64,000 bases of DNA from Croceifilum oryzae (GCF_030814315.1 NZ_JAUSUV010000004.1:1-64000); one strand, 5' to 3'. Shown: positions 26,172 to 36,025, counted from the first letter of the stretch. Made by a program: numbers and translations. Notes: generated by a model not told the origin, from the letters alone.

Positions 26172-27113
26172 CTAGGCATGTAGAGTTTGTTCATTCAACC
26201 TCTGTGTAATCCAATCAATAAGATCTTGGAAAACCTCTTCCCGATTTTCTTCATGTAGCATCTCGTGTCTCTTGTTTTTATATAGCTTCATGGTTACGTC
26301 CATAACTCCGCATTTTCGATACGTGTCATATACTTCTTGAACCCCTCTCCCCTTATCTCCAACAGGATCAAGTTCTCCTGAAAATAAGTAAATAGGGAGG
26401 TTCTTGGGTGTTTTTTTATATTCTTCGAGTTGATTTACAACGAGTACACCTTTACATAATTCACGGTAAAAGCTAGTCGTGCAGGTAAATCCGCATGCTG
26501 GATCTGCTATATAGCGATCCACTTGGCTGGCATCAGAAGATAGCCAATCAAAATCGGTGCGTTTTGGTTTGAATTGAGAGTTAAAAGTGCCAAACGACAA
26601 CAGTTTGAGCATGTTGCTCTTTGTTTTGACCCCGCGTACTTTCATTTCTAGAGTGGCTAATAGATGCCCTATTTTTCCTAGAAGACCTGGGTTCCCACCT
26701 GTCCCTGAAAGTAGAAGTCCATCACATATATGATGCTGAAGTTGTACAGCTCGTCTTGCTAAAAAAGAGCCCATACTGTGCCCGAGTAAAAAGAGTGGGC
26801 AGGAGTGTTTGTCACGAATGAGGTTAGAGATGAAGATGATATCCATAACAGTTTGATCCCACCCTATATCTGGCTCAAAATGTCCATAGTCGTCTTCTTG
26901 TTTTGCGGTTTTTCCATGTCCACGATGATCGTGAGCGTATACCCCAAAACCAGCGGTCAGTAAAGCCTCTATGCATTCGTTGTACACACCTATATGCTCC
27001 GTCATACCGTGCGCAATTTGAACAATTCCTCTCGGTGTTTCGGTAGGCAACCATGTGTATAAATAGACTTCCGTCCCATCTGTCATGTGAATATAGCCTT
27101 CTTTAATGTTCAT
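26172..27113 (-). CDS. Alpha/beta hydrolase, monoacylglycerol-lipase/lysophospholipase type
   Basis: The 313-residue protein (start ATG 27113, after AAGGAGGTC; an upstream ATG adds 10 residues without a ribosome site) has the serine-hydrolase triad. The nucleophile is in GHSMGSF, the Asp in FSGELDPVG, and the His in YKNKRHEMLHE. The sequence VQIAHGMTEHIGVYNECIEA and the YAHDHRGHGKT motif place it in the lysophospholipase/MGL group. No signal peptide is seen, so it is cytoplasmic. It is a single-gene unit. The actual ester substrate is not known. Confidence 0.9.
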   Translation of the reverse strand: MNIKEGYIHMTDGTEVYLYTWLPTETPRGIVQIAHGMTEHIGVYNECIEALLTAGFGVYAHDHRGHGKTAKQEDDYGHFEPDIGWDQTVMDIIFISNLIRDKHSCPLFLLGHSMGSFLARRAVQLQHHICDGLLLSGTGGNPGLLGKIGHLLATLEMKVRGVKTKSNMLKLLSFGTFNSQFKPKRTDFDWLSSDASQVDRYIADPACGFTCTTSFYRELCKGVLVVNQLEEYKKTPKNLPIYLFSGELDPVGDKGRGVQEVYDTYRKCGVMDVTMKLYKNKRHEMLHEENREEVFQDLIDWITQRLNEQTLHA

Positions 27114-27250
27114 ATATGACCTCCTTTTATTATTATAAATCATTGACGAGAGCGGATCAGAGGCGTGGAGAAAATAATTTCTGAAAAAAGGAAAAGGGTA
27201 TAAAAGGGAGAAATTACCATTATTATATTATTTTCTTATAAGGAGGCACT

Positions 27251-27811
27251 ATGAAACGCTCTTTTAAATCAATGATTGGGTTATCTGTGCTCGCTCTATC
27301 ACTGACAGGATGTAACGATTCTACTCCTACTATGAAACAACTTCCCACTTCATCCGAAAAAGCACAAGCCGAGATCATAAACAGTAAAGGCACAAAAATC
27401 GGAAAAGCCGAATTCTGGCAGGAACAGGATTATGTGATGGCAAGGGTAACCGTAAAAGATCTGCCTGAAGGACCACATGGGATTCATGTCCACACAGTAG
27501 GAAAATGTGATGCTCCAACCTTTGAAACGGCTGGACCTCACTTGAATCCAACAGATAAAAAACATGGAACCAAAAATGTAGAAGGCCCTCATGCTGGAGA
27601 TTTACCCAACTTAGAAATAAATGATAAAGGTGAGGGATTGGCTGATTTGGCGCTAGAAAATGTCACCTTAAAAGAGAATCAAGAGAATTCTTTATTCCAT
27701 CCCGGTGGAACAGCGATTGTCATTCATAAAGACAAAGACGACTATAAGACGGATCCATCAGGAAATTCGGGAGCACGCATCGCTTGTGGAGTGATCGAAA
27801 AAAAGGAGTAA
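27251..27811 (+). CDS. sodC: Cu/Zn superoxide dismutase lipoprotein
   Basis: The 186-residue lipoprotein has a type II signal with LTGC lipobox (Cys21) and a Cu/Zn-SOD domain. Visible metal ligands are the two His of HVH, the bridging His of AGPHLNP, the His of KKHG, the His and Asp of GPHAGDLPN, and the His of VIHKDKDD. The Cys pair (GKCD, IACG) and active-site Arg (ARIACG) are present. All expected Cu and Zn ligands are thus kept, so the enzyme should dismutate superoxide outside the membrane. The ATG at 27251 has AAGGAGG upstream. Single-gene unit. Confidence 0.93.
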   Translation: MKRSFKSMIGLSVLALSLTGCNDSTPTMKQLPTSSEKAQAEIINSKGTKIGKAEFWQEQDYVMARVTVKDLPEGPHGIHVHTVGKCDAPTFETAGPHLNPTDKKHGTKNVEGPHAGDLPNLEINDKGEGLADLALENVTLKENQENSLFHPGGTAIVIHKDKDDYKTDPSGNSGARIACGVIEKKE

Positions 27812-27964
27812 TAACCTGATGAAAAATGAGGGCAGTATTACAGACTGTATCCCAATAGGTTAGAAGGTTTAATGGGATATGAAGCTGGATACGTGTCCTT
27901 TTTATCTGGATTTACTTGTTATAAGAATACAATTTCTAATGGATTATTATTTAAAAAATAGGAT

Positions 27965-28001
27965 CTTATCTATTGATTAAGAAATAGATAAGTGGTACAA
28001 T
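27965..28001 (+). promoter_or_regulatory. Promoter with operator-like inverted repeat before the coiled-coil gene
   Basis: TTGATT (27973-27978), 17 bases and TACAAT (27996-28001) are a good sigma-A promoter. CTTATCTATT (27965-27974) and AATAGATAAG (27983-27992) are a perfect 10-bp inverted repeat with an 8-base spacer covering the -35 and spacer, the site of a repressor or of an activator bound close to the polymerase. Confidence 0.6.
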
Positions 28002-28041
28002 TTATTTATACGAACATATATTCTCATTACATAAAAGGGGC

Positions 28042-29103
28042 ATGAACATCTTGGAAAAAGTCACCGAAAAAAGTACAAAATCAATTATTCTAACAGCACT
28101 ACGTGAAGCGGAAAAGAAGATTACAGAACTAGAAAAAGGAAAGCTAAACGCAGTTGCTGAAACGGTGGCAAAGAAATCGGCCGAAACGATTGAAAAAGCA
28201 AATGAAATTATGGAAGTAAGTATTGATGATAAAATTAAAGATTTATCAAAAACCGTTACGCAGATGTTATTAAAGATTAATGATGAGATTGTAACAGAAA
28301 CGGATAATCTTCAAACGGTAAAGGACGCAATCGCATTAAAGGAAACAGAACTAAAAGAGCTATATGAGATTGAGAAAAAAGCCCATACATTAGCTGGTTT
28401 AGTAAATGCTCACCAAGAATTAAAGCTACAACAAGAGAAAGAGCTTGTAGATGCAAAGGAAAAAGCAACAACAGAGCTAAACGAAATTGTCGAAAAAATA
28501 AAGAATGCTCGTGAAGAGTATGAGGTTCTGGTCAAGGAACAAAAAGAACAACTTACACAGACGAAAAAAAGAGCGGAAGAAGAATTTACATACGATTTTG
28601 CACGTACGAAGAAGCAATCTCATGATGAACTGGAAGATGAGCTTGCTAGTAAACGAAAAGAATTCCAGAATGAGTTAGATCAAAAAAATAGTGAGATGGC
28701 TGATCATAAGAAAGCATTGGGTGAGAGAGAAAAAGAGTTAGAGAAACGCGAACTGAAAATGACAGAATTGGAAGCAGAAGTAGAGGCATTCCCGAAAAAG
28801 GTAGAAGAGCTGAAAGCAGAAGCAAATGCGAAGGCAGATGCAGAGGTCAAGAAGATACTAGCAATCCGTGAAAACTCTCTTAAAAAAGAGATTGAGGCAG
28901 ATAAAAGAATTCTTGAGTCTGAAAGAGATAGATTGGAGAGTCAGTTAGAGGCTGCTAATCATAATATCGACACGTTACAAACCAAATTGGATGAAGCTTA
29001 TAAACGGATTCAAGAGATGGGAATTCAAATGGTATCTAGTTCAAATGAGACGAAAGCATTTGACAAGATCACTGCCCTTATATCTGAAAAAAATAGTAAA
29101 TAG
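28042..29103 (+). CDS. Long coiled-coil protein, unknown function
   Basis: The 353-residue protein is almost wholly helical and charged (Lys/Glu), with heptad-like coiled coils from about residue 15 to 330 and little else. It has no signal peptide or membrane helix. A short break (AFPKKVEELKAEANAKADAE) interrupts it near 250. It could be a structural or scaffolding protein; no family is recognised. Start ATG 28042 follows AAAAGGGG. It is a single-gene unit under a promoter with an operator-like dyad, and a terminator follows. Confidence 0.7.
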   Translation: MNILEKVTEKSTKSIILTALREAEKKITELEKGKLNAVAETVAKKSAETIEKANEIMEVSIDDKIKDLSKTVTQMLLKINDEIVTETDNLQTVKDAIALKETELKELYEIEKKAHTLAGLVNAHQELKLQQEKELVDAKEKATTELNEIVEKIKNAREEYEVLVKEQKEQLTQTKKRAEEEFTYDFARTKKQSHDELEDELASKRKEFQNELDQKNSEMADHKKALGEREKELEKRELKMTELEAEVEAFPKKVEELKAEANAKADAEVKKILAIRENSLKKEIEADKRILESERDRLESQLEAANHNIDTLQTKLDEAYKRIQEMGIQMVSSSNETKAFDKITALISEKNSK

Positions 29104-29116
29104 TGAAGAAAGCCTG

Positions 29117-29146
29117 AAGCCTGTTCAATCGTAGAACAGGCCTTTA
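29117..29146. terminator. Bidirectional terminator
   Basis: AAGCCTGTTC and GAACAGGCCTT pair around a 7-base loop. It lies between the coiled-coil gene and the convergent mtnA. Confidence 0.75.
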
Positions 29147-30211
29147 GCTTATCAGTAGATTCTTCTGGTTCTTGATTATGGCTAAATTTTCTCGATAGCT
29201 ACCAAATATAATGCCTTTTTCTGTAATGATTGCCGAGATATACTCATGTGGTGTGACATCAAATGCAGGATTATATACTTTGATTCCCTCAGGTGCGATC
29301 CGCCTCCCTGCTAGATGGGTGACTTCTTCTGGATGACGCTCTTCAATCGGAATAGATTCCCCAGAAGGAGTGTCTAAGTCAATCGTAGATAAAGGAGAGG
29401 CGACGTAAAATGGGATTCCCAGTGCCTTTGCTTGGAGTGCAAGCCCAAAGGTGCCAATTTTATTAGCAGTATCTCCATTGGCAGCGATGCGATCGCAACC
29501 TACGATGATGGCTGAGATTTTCTTGGTACGTATAGTATGGGCCGCCATATTGTCTGTGATGAGAGTGACATCCACACCAGCTTGCTGTAACTCCCAAGTG
29601 GTGAGGCGAGATCCTTGGAGCAGGGGTCTGGTTTCGCAAGCATAGACGGATAGTGGCACACCTCGTTCCTGAGCAAGATAGAAGGGAGCAAGTGCCGTGC
29701 CATAGCGTGCTGTGGCGATCGCTCCTGGATTGCAGATGGTTAAAATATGATCACCTGGTTGAAATAAACTTAGGGCATATTCCCCGATTTGTTGGCAGGT
29801 GGCTTCATCTTCTCGTTGAATGGTGAGAGCTTCGATTTCAATCAGTTGAATGGCATCTTGAACCGTTTCAGCATACTGAATGGATTGCATAACACGATCC
29901 AATGCCCAACATAAATTAACAGCCGTTGGACGAGCAGAGGAAAGGTAGTTACGTTGTATCTTTAATTGGTGGGTAAAAGTCCGTAAGTCTGACTCTTCCT
30001 TTTGTTGATTTGCCCATAAAGAGAGACCAAAAGCGGCTGCAATCCCAATAGCAGGGGCACCTCTCACTTGTAAGGCATGAATTGCATTCCATAGTTGTTC
30101 GGTTGTTTCGATCCGAATGAAGTCCATTTTGTGTGGAAGCTCATGCTGGTCTAAGAGGAGTAGATGATCTCCCCTGTATTGGACAGATTGGACCGGTGTG
30201 TGTTTGCTCAT
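29144..30211 (-). CDS. mtnA: Methylthioribose-1-phosphate isomerase
   Basis: The 355-residue enzyme converts 5-methylthioribose-1-phosphate to the ribulose form in methionine salvage. Motifs of the family are present: [16 protein letters not shown] at the N-terminal domain, [16 protein letters not shown] and [19 protein letters not shown] with the catalytic Asp. Its ATG overlaps the mtnK stop by four bases, so the two are co-translated from the S-box-controlled transcript. Length is normal for the family. The eIF2B-alpha-like paralogues are excluded by genomic context. Confidence 0.96.
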   Translation of the reverse strand: MSKHTPVQSVQYRGDHLLLLDQHELPHKMDFIRIETTEQLWNAIHALQVRGAPAIGIAAAFGLSLWANQQKEESDLRTFTHQLKIQRNYLSSARPTAVNLCWALDRVMQSIQYAETVQDAIQLIEIEALTIQREDEATCQQIGEYALSLFQPGDHILTICNPGAIATARYGTALAPFYLAQERGVPLSVYACETRPLLQGSRLTTWELQQAGVDVTLITDNMAAHTIRTKKISAIIVGCDRIAANGDTANKIGTFGLALQAKALGIPFYVASPLSTIDLDTPSGESIPIEERHPEEVTHLAGRRIAPEGIKVYNPAFDVTPHEYISAIITEKGIIFGSYRENLAIIKNQKNLLIS

Positions 30212-31419
30212 GATCGTAATGCTCCTTTTATCCGTTGAATAAAGTGGCCTAAGCTGTAGAGGTGAGTACGAGATTTGATCAAGTCTGCACCGAGCTGAAG
30301 GGCACGTTCTTTGATTTCAATTTGGATGTGAAAATCTTCGATGGTATCAAGATCGGCTACATGCGCTAATCCGATGGTACGGCGAATGATTTCACAACCA
30401 GCAAATCCAATCGCATCCGTCCAAACTTTTAATAAGAAACGTGGCAATATACCGGGTACATTCGTATAGATTTCATGATTTGATTCGTCCCAAAGTTTGG
30501 TGAATTCTTGTGCGAAGGTAATCCAAGTTTGTTCCATTGCACGTAGGAGATCGCTTACAATTGCTTGACGGTCAGTGGTAGCGAGTTTGGATAGTGTATT
30601 TAAAATGATGTTGGCGAAGAATTGTCCCAGATCAAAGCCGATCGGTCCGAAGAAGGCAAACTCTGGATCGATGACTTTGGTCGACTGTTCGGTGACAAAG
30701 ATACTTCCTGTGTGTAAATCCCCATGTAAGAGTGCCTCTGCGTGGGTGAGGAATTGGAATTTTAAGAGTCCTACTTCAGTGAGTAAATCTTCATCTGCCC
30801 ATATGGTTTCGACTGCGTGTCTAAGTTCATGTGGAAAATCATTGGTTGGATGATCGAAGAAAGGGTCTGTAAAGACAAGATCTTCTGTAATCTTGCATAG
30901 GTCTGGATTGGTGAACTTTTGGACGAGCTCTTTTTTGACAAATGGATGGAGTGCGAAATCGCTGGTGGCAAATGACGTTTGCGCTACATAATAACCTATG
31001 TGCTGGGCAAGTAAGGGATAATGTTGATTTGAAATTAGTTCGGTTCGTAGAATATGATGGTCGGATAGGTCTTCCATCACTGTACATGCTAATTCATGGT
31101 CCGTATGCAAAACATGGGGTACTAGATTGGGTACTACTCTGGCAGTCATACGTAGTGATTCTGACTCAATCTTGGCTCGATTGAGGGACAGTGGCCAACT
31201 TTCTCCTACTACCTTTGCATAAGGAAGAGCTTGTTTGACGATGATAGAACGATTGGTTTCGAGTTCAACGAGTTGAAAAACGAGATTTAGATTGCCATCT
31301 CCAATTTCTTTGACGATTAGCTTGTTAGGATGATCAAAGATGGAAAGTGTTTTTACAAACTCCATCACGGTTTGCGTGGTAAATGGAGCATATTGGTTTA
31401 CAACAGACTGTTGTGCCAT
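30208..31419 (-). CDS. mtnK: Methylthioribose kinase
   Basis: The 403-residue APH-fold kinase phosphorylates methylthioribose, the first step of salvage after nucleosidase. [10 protein letters not shown] is the catalytic loop and [15 protein letters not shown] the metal-binding loop. I start at ATG 31419, 6-7 bases after GGGGAGGAA; the longer open frame to 31533 runs through the riboswitch expression platform and is not coding. The preceding SAM-I leader turns it off when methionine and SAM are plentiful. Confidence 0.96.
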   Translation of the reverse strand: MAQQSVVNQYAPFTTQTVMEFVKTLSIFDHPNKLIVKEIGDGNLNLVFQLVELETNRSIIVKQALPYAKVVGESWPLSLNRAKIESESLRMTARVVPNLVPHVLHTDHELACTVMEDLSDHHILRTELISNQHYPLLAQHIGYYVAQTSFATSDFALHPFVKKELVQKFTNPDLCKITEDLVFTDPFFDHPTNDFPHELRHAVETIWADEDLLTEVGLLKFQFLTHAEALLHGDLHTGSIFVTEQSTKVIDPEFAFFGPIGFDLGQFFANIILNTLSKLATTDRQAIVSDLLRAMEQTWITFAQEFTKLWDESNHEIYTNVPGILPRFLLKVWTDAIGFAGCEIIRRTIGLAHVADLDTIEDFHIQIEIKERALQLGADLIKSRTHLYSLGHFIQRIKGALRS

Positions 31420-31469
31420 GATCATTTCCTCCCCGAATGATAGTGATATAATACGGGGCAAATAAAAAC

Positions 31470-31493
31470 TGCCCCTTTCGGTGTGAAAGAGGC
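31470..31493 (-). terminator. Expression-platform terminator of the mtnK riboswitch
   Basis: Read on the minus strand, TGCCTCTTTC and GAAAGGGGCA pair around a small loop and are followed by TTTTTATT. It ends 50 bases before the mtnK start and matches the SAM-on, gene-off form. Confidence 0.85.
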
Positions 31494-31512
31494 AGGGAAT
31501 TGTGATTCCGCA

Positions 31513-31692
31513 CCTCTTATCTTGCGAACGCAAATAAAATACGTTCCGCTGGAATTAGCACCGTGCCGTGCTTGACGATATGTCAAGGCTCCCACTCTCA
31601 CTTGACGTGGACGCCCCATCTCGCGATGGTATTACGGTCGGTTGCTGGGCTTCATCGGGCCAAAATCCCTCCACCTGCTCTTGATAAGAGAC
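31513..31692 (-). ncRNA. SAM-I riboswitch (S-box) upstream of mtnKA
   Basis: Read leftward, the sequence starts CTCTTATCAAGAGCAGGTGG, followed by AGGGATTTTGGCCCGATGAA and GCCCAGCAACC. This is the S-box consensus (P1, P2 with the kink-turn, GCAACC of J). P1 closes with AAGATAAGAGG near 31513. The GTGCTAATTCC block is present. The aptamer has an enlarged P3 (about 60 bases) compared with typical examples. S-adenosylmethionine binding favours the terminator at 31470. Confidence 0.95.
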
Positions 31693-31791
31693 CAAAAATA
31701 TATAATTGAGTTTTTAGTTGGACTTTTCAAATGCAATCATATAGGTTTTCGGAATTTGTTGTCAATAGAAAAAATGTTTGACTAAAATAAT

Positions 31792-32580
31792 TTAGTATAT
31801 CTCTGGACGACGATCGGTAAAAATGGGGATGGTAGAGCGTATTTTTTTCACTTGATCGGTGTCAATTTCCACTTGGATGATGGCGGCTTTCTCATCTGCC
31901 TCAGCCAATATTTCGCCCCATGGATCTATCACCATGGAGTGGCCTGCAAATTGGTTGTTCGGATCACTTCCGGTCCGATTGCAAGCGATGACATAACATT
32001 GATTTTCAATTGCCCGGGCAATACAGAGACTTCGCCAGTGAGAGAGGCGTTGGATCGGCCACTGAGCGGGAATATAGAGCACTTCCGCACCCGCGAGGAT
32101 CGCTTTTCGAATCCACTCAGGAAAGCGTAAGTCATAGCAAATAAAGCCTGCACTCACGACGTCATCCAGCATGAACGGTTCTATCCTAGAACCAGCAGTA
32201 AGATACAGATGTTCGTCCATCAATTGAATGAGATGTGCTTTGTTGTATTCGTTTACTATCTCTCCTTCGCGGTTGAAGGCATAAAGCGTGTTGGTAATAC
32301 CGGCTTCTGTTTTTTTAGGAATCGATCCAGCGACAATATGAACTTGATATTTTTTGGCTAGTTGCGTGAATAGAGATCGTGTACATTCCCCATCTGGATC
32401 CGAAATTTCATGCAGGCGCTCTAAATCATAGCCGGTAGTCCATAACTCAGGTAGAACAATCACATGAGGTGGATTCAACTGTTTCATTACTTGGTGCATG
32501 AGGTCCTTTACTCGCTTCATGTTAGCCTCTGGATCTCCAAACGTGATATCCATCTGAATCAGGCAAATGGTTTGCTTCAT
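31792..32580 (-). CDS. mtnU: Carbon-nitrogen hydrolase of methionine salvage (MtnU type)
   Basis: The 262-residue nitrilase-fold amidohydrolase has the Glu-Lys-Cys triad: LPELWTTGYD, YNKAHLI and GFICYDLRFPE. By context, between mtnK and mtnE, it is the omega-amidase that hydrolyses the 2-oxo-acid amide formed when glutamine donates the amino group in transamination by MtnE. It has no S-box of its own and is transcribed away from mtnE. Start ATG 32580 has a GGGGAGG site. Ordinary length; assignment within the nitrilase family rests on context. Confidence 0.9.
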   Translation of the reverse strand: MKQTICLIQMDITFGDPEANMKRVKDLMHQVMKQLNPPHVIVLPELWTTGYDLERLHEISDPDGECTRSLFTQLAKKYQVHIVAGSIPKKTEAGITNTLYAFNREGEIVNEYNKAHLIQLMDEHLYLTAGSRIEPFMLDDVVSAGFICYDLRFPEWIRKAILAGAEVLYIPAQWPIQRLSHWRSLCIARAIENQCYVIACNRTGSDPNNQFAGHSMVIDPWGEILAEADEKAAIIQVEIDTDQVKKIRSTIPIFTDRRPEIY

Positions 32581-32596
32581 TCCAAAATCCTCCCCT

Positions 32597-32625
32597 TTGA
32601 CAACTTCCTCTACACGTTATAACAT
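32597..32625 (+). promoter_or_regulatory. mtnE promoter
   Basis: TTGACA (32597-32602), 17 bases and TAACAT (32620-32625) lie in the 95-base gap between mtnU and mtnE. No riboswitch is present before mtnE. Confidence 0.6.
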
Positions 32626-32675
32626 ATATCATTATCATTTCAAGAATGTTCGAAAGTAATAGGGAGTGATGGATA

Positions 32676-33872
32676 GTGACGCAATTCACACAAGCAGATG
32701 TATTAACGAAATTACCGAAGCAATTCTTTGCTAGTCTTGTTCAAAAGGTGAATTATCTTATTGCTAGTGGGGCAGATGTAATTAACCTGGGGCAAGGTAA
32801 TCCAGATCTCCCAACCCCACACCATATCGTTCAGGCAATGCAAGAGGCGACAGCTAAATCGGAACATCATCGATATCCTCCTTTCCGGGGGCATCGTTTT
32901 CTCAAGGAAGCAGTAGCTAATTTTTACGCTCGTGAATATGGAGTGGAGTTGGATCCTGACCGTGAAGTAGCGATTCTCTTTGGAGGTAAAGTGGGCTTAG
33001 TGGAAATATCCCAGTGTTATTTAAATCCAGACGATGTTGCGCTTGTACCTGATCCAGGCTATCCTGATTACTGGTCTGGAATTGCTATGGCACAAGCAAA
33101 AATGGTGCGAATGCCCCTGTTGGAACAAAATCAATTTTTACCTGATTTCACGCAAATCTCAGATGAGGAGTGGAATCAGGCAAAATTAATGTTTTTAAAC
33201 TATCCCAATAATCCTACCGCTGGCATAGCCACCACATCATTTTTCGAAGAAACGGTTGCTCGTGCAAGGGAACATCAAGTGCTAGTTGTACATGACTTTG
33301 CCTATGGAGCGATTGGATTTGATGAGCAAAAGCCAATTAGTTTCTTGCAAACTCCCGGCTCGAAGAATGTAGGGATTGAAGTATATACGCTGAGCAAGAC
33401 CTATAACATGGCGGGATGGCGGATCGCATTTGCTGTAGGAAATGAGCAAGTGATTGAGTCGATTAACTTAATTCAGGATCATTTTTATGTAAGCATTTTC
33501 GGAGCAGTTCAAGAGGCGGCGGCAGTAGCACTGAATCATTCTCAGGAATGCGTGGATGAACTGGTAGAGGTTTATGAAAGTCGTCGAAATACCTTTATAT
33601 CAAGGCTTCAGGAACTTGGAGTGGAGAATATTCACGCACCAAAAGGATCATTTTTTTGCTGGTTCCCTACTCCGAGTGGTCTAGGATCGCAAGAATTTGC
33701 TGATTTGTTGTTGGAACAAGAGCATGTTGCAGTAGCTCCAGGAATCGGTTTTGGACAAAGTGGAGATGGATATATCCGTGTGGGCTTGTTAACTACCGAA
33801 GAGAGATTGATCGAAGCAGCAGAGAGAATGGCTCGTTGCTATCAGCGGATGAAAAATAGATTGACACCGTAA
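32676..33872 (+). CDS. mtnE: PLP-dependent aminotransferase of methionine salvage
   Basis: The 398-residue fold-type I aminotransferase has NLGQGNPDLPTPHHI, LNYPNNPTAGIA and the PLP lysine in TLSKTYNMAGWR. It makes methionine from 4-methylthio-2-oxobutyrate, the last step of the salvage pathway. It starts at GTG 32676 after AGGGAG. Its place between mtnU and the mtnWXBD operon is that of B. subtilis mtnE (mtnV). Other pyridoxal aminotransferases look alike, so context settles the name. Confidence 0.93.
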   Translation: MTQFTQADVLTKLPKQFFASLVQKVNYLIASGADVINLGQGNPDLPTPHHIVQAMQEATAKSEHHRYPPFRGHRFLKEAVANFYAREYGVELDPDREVAILFGGKVGLVEISQCYLNPDDVALVPDPGYPDYWSGIAMAQAKMVRMPLLEQNQFLPDFTQISDEEWNQAKLMFLNYPNNPTAGIATTSFFEETVARAREHQVLVVHDFAYGAIGFDEQKPISFLQTPGSKNVGIEVYTLSKTYNMAGWRIAFAVGNEQVIESINLIQDHFYVSIFGAVQEAAAVALNHSQECVDELVEVYESRRNTFISRLQELGVENIHAPKGSFFCWFPTPSGLGSQEFADLLLEQEHVAVAPGIGFGQSGDGYIRVGLLTTEERLIEAAERMARCYQRMKNRLTP

Positions 33873-33920
33873 ATGGATTCAGTCATAATCAGATTAATTA
33901 AATAATTGGATATAGATATT

Positions 33921-34040
33921 TCTCTTATCAAGAGTAGGTGGAGGGACTAGCCCTTTGAAACCCGGCAACCGGCTTATCTAATGATAAAAACGGTGCTAAT
34001 TCTTGCAGTTCAGAAATGGACTGAGAGATGAGAGGAAGAT
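33921..34040 (+). ncRNA. SAM-I riboswitch (S-box) upstream of mtnWXBD
   Basis: The leader reads TCTCTTATCAAGAGTAGGTG, then GAGGGACTAGCCCTTTGAAA and CCCGGCAACC, the S-box consensus, with the AACGGTGCTAATTCTTGC block (34000-34016) and the closing GAGAGATGAGAGG. It is a compact, complete aptamer in front of mtnW. Confidence 0.96.
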
Positions 34041-34052
34041 GACGGATTTTTT

Positions 34053-34084
34053 GCGCCTCTTCCTCGTGTGGGAGAGGTTTTATT
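34053..34084 (+). terminator. Expression-platform terminator of the mtnW riboswitch
   Basis: CGCCTCTTCC and GGGAGAGG pair around TCGTGT and are followed by TTTTATTT. The GAGAGGAAGA sequence before it can pair alternatively as anti-terminator. Confidence 0.8.
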
Positions 34085-34117
34085 TGTTATAAGCATAGGA
34101 ACAAGGAGGTTCTACAA

Positions 34118-35356
34118 ATGACACGGTTGATGGCGACTTATTTGGTTCATGATAAAAAACAAGATTTGGTGAAAAAAGCAGAGTCGATCGCACTGGGGTT
34201 GACGATTGGTTCGTGGACAGAGTTACCTCTTTTGATTCAAGAGCAATTGAAGCTTCATAAGGGAGAAGTAGTAAAAGTAATAGAGCTAGATGAAGATCCA
34301 GTAGCAAATCAATATTTAGGGGGATCACGTACTAGGGGATTATTAAAAATCGCATACCCGGAAGCTAATTTCTCCAACGATTTGCCGGCTATTCTCACTA
34401 CGGTGTTTGGGAAGTTATCATTAGATGGTGAGGTGAAGTTAGTCGATCTCCATTTTTCAGATGAGCTACTTTCGTCCTATCCAGGGCCCAAATACGGAAT
34501 ACAAGGGGTTCGGGAAAAGGTAGGAGTGATGGATCGACCACTCCTAATGAGTATTTTTAAAAGTGTGATCGGGAGGGACCTTGATTATTTCCAAGAACAG
34601 TTGAGATCACAGGCTTTAGGAGGGGTTGACCTTGTTAAGGATGATGAAATCCTATTTGATAATCCACTAACTCCATGGGAAGATCGTGTGCGTACAGCCG
34701 TTAAGGTATTGGAGGAAACCGAGTCTCTCACAGGAGAAAAGACGTTGTACGCGGTGAATATAACAGGTCGGACCTCGCGATTACGGGATCGTGCACGTAA
34801 AGCAGTAGAATTAGGCGCTAGTGCTCTCTTGTTTAATGTTTTTACCTATGGTTTAGACGTTTTGCAGGAATTGGCAGAAGACTCTGAAGTGGATGTGCCC
34901 ATATTAGCGCACCCTGCCTTTTCCGGAGCATTTACATCATCAGCGTTTTATGGTGTGAGCCATTCATTAGCACTTGGAACACTACTCCGTGTGGCTGGAG
35001 CTGATTTGTCGTTGTTCCCTTCTCCTTATGGGAGTGTCGTTTTAGCAAAAGAGGAAACACTTCGCATTGCGCATTCGCTCTGTACGGATCAACTTGCATT
35101 ACGCCCGTCTTTTCCCGTTCCCTCAGCAGGAATTCATCCCGGAATTGTACCACGGCTGATTCAAGACTTTGGAATGGATTGCGTTATTAATGCGGGTGGC
35201 GGGGTACATGGTCATCCAGGCGGAACAGTGGCAGGTGGGAAGGCATTTCGGCAAGCGATTGAGGTTGTATTGGCTGGGAAGACATGGGCAGAGGTAGCTT
35301 CTAATACGAGATATACGGAGTTAAATCAAGCGATTGCTCTATGGGGAGGTGAGTAG
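34118..35356 (+). CDS. mtnW: 2,3-diketo-5-methylthiopentyl-1-phosphate enolase (RuBisCO-like)
   Basis: The 412-residue RuBisCO-like protein enolises 2,3-diketo-5-methylthiopentyl-1-phosphate. The fold is evident from the N-terminal [30 protein letters not shown], and the C-terminal [15 protein letters not shown] phosphate-binding loops. ATG 34118 has AAGGAGG. It is the first gene of mtnWXBD under the S-box; mtnX begins immediately after its stop. Length fits MtnW. Confidence 0.96.
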   Translation: MTRLMATYLVHDKKQDLVKKAESIALGLTIGSWTELPLLIQEQLKLHKGEVVKVIELDEDPVANQYLGGSRTRGLLKIAYPEANFSNDLPAILTTVFGKLSLDGEVKLVDLHFSDELLSSYPGPKYGIQGVREKVGVMDRPLLMSIFKSVIGRDLDYFQEQLRSQALGGVDLVKDDEILFDNPLTPWEDRVRTAVKVLEETESLTGEKTLYAVNITGRTSRLRDRARKAVELGASALLFNVFTYGLDVLQELAEDSEVDVPILAHPAFSGAFTSSAFYGVSHSLALGTLLRVAGADLSLFPSPYGSVVLAKEETLRIAHSLCTDQLALRPSFPVPSAGIHPGIVPRLIQDFGMDCVINAGGGVHGHPGGTVAGGKAFRQAIEVVLAGKTWAEVASNTRYTELNQAIALWGGE

Positions 35357-36025
35357 ATGAAAAAGAAGCCTGTCATTTTTTGTGACTTTGATGGGACTGT
35401 AACAGTGTCGGATAACATTATTGCCATCATGAAACAGTTCGCTCCTAAGGAATGGATCGTCATAAAAGACGATATCCTAGCACAACGTATTTCGATTCGT
35501 CATGGTGTGGCTCAGTTATTTCGACTATTACCCAGTTCGCAAAAGGAAGAAATCATAGAATATATCCTTCAGAAAATGAGGATTCGCAAAGGATTTAAAG
35601 AATTCGTAAGTTGGACGGAAGAGAAGGGAATTCCCTTCTGGATTGTAAGCGGGGGAATCGATTTCTTTGTTTATCCAACTCTTGAAGGGGTCGTAAAGCC
35701 AGAGAAAATTTATTGTAATCACAGTGATTTTACAGGTGAGCGGATTGAGATTATATGGCCGTATACTTGTGATCATCTATGTCAAAATGATTGTGGATGT
35801 TGCAAGGTAACGATTTTACGCCAGTTTGATTCTACGCAGATCCATCGTATTGTAATTGGGGATTCGATAACGGATTTACAAGCCGCGAAGATGGCAGATC
35901 AAGTATTTGCGAGGGATTTCCTAATCGAGAAGTGCGAGGAGCAGAAGATTCCATACTTCCCATTTGAGACATTCCATGATATCCGCTTTGTGTTAGAGCA
36001 AGAGGAGGTGTGTCAACTCATATGA
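35357..36025 (+). CDS. mtnX: 2-hydroxy-3-keto-5-methylthiopentenyl-1-phosphate phosphatase
   Basis: The 222-residue HAD phosphatase has CDFDGTVTVSDN at the N terminus (nucleophilic Asp), WIVSGGIDFF as the second motif and IVIGDSITDLQAA as the third. It follows mtnW with no gap and overlaps mtnB by a few bases. In B. subtilis MtnX works with MtnW, while other organisms use a fused enolase-phosphatase MtnC. Confidence 0.95.
   Translation: MKKKPVIFCDFDGTVTVSDNIIAIMKQFAPKEWIVIKDDILAQRISIRHGVAQLFRLLPSSQKEEIIEYILQKMRIRKGFKEFVSWTEEKGIPFWIVSGGIDFFVYPTLEGVVKPEKIYCNHSDFTGERIEIIWPYTCDHLCQNDCGCCKVTILRQFDSTQIHRIVIGDSITDLQAAKMADQVFARDFLIEKCEEQKIPYFPFETFHDIRFVLEQEEVCQLI

Noticed and set aside
31420-31533. 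N-terminal extension of methylthioribose kinase
   Set aside because: It runs back through the terminator and leader of the riboswitch; the ATG at 31419 has the Shine-Dalgarno.
31513-31692. Repeat-like tracts that might suggest a CRISPR or IS end
   Set aside because: They are the paired arms of a SAM-I riboswitch with terminator, not direct repeats with spacers.
32600-32645. Fur-box-like ATATCATTATCATTTC between mtnU and mtnE
   Set aside because: Only one half matches the 7-1-7 dyad and no iron-related gene is adjacent.
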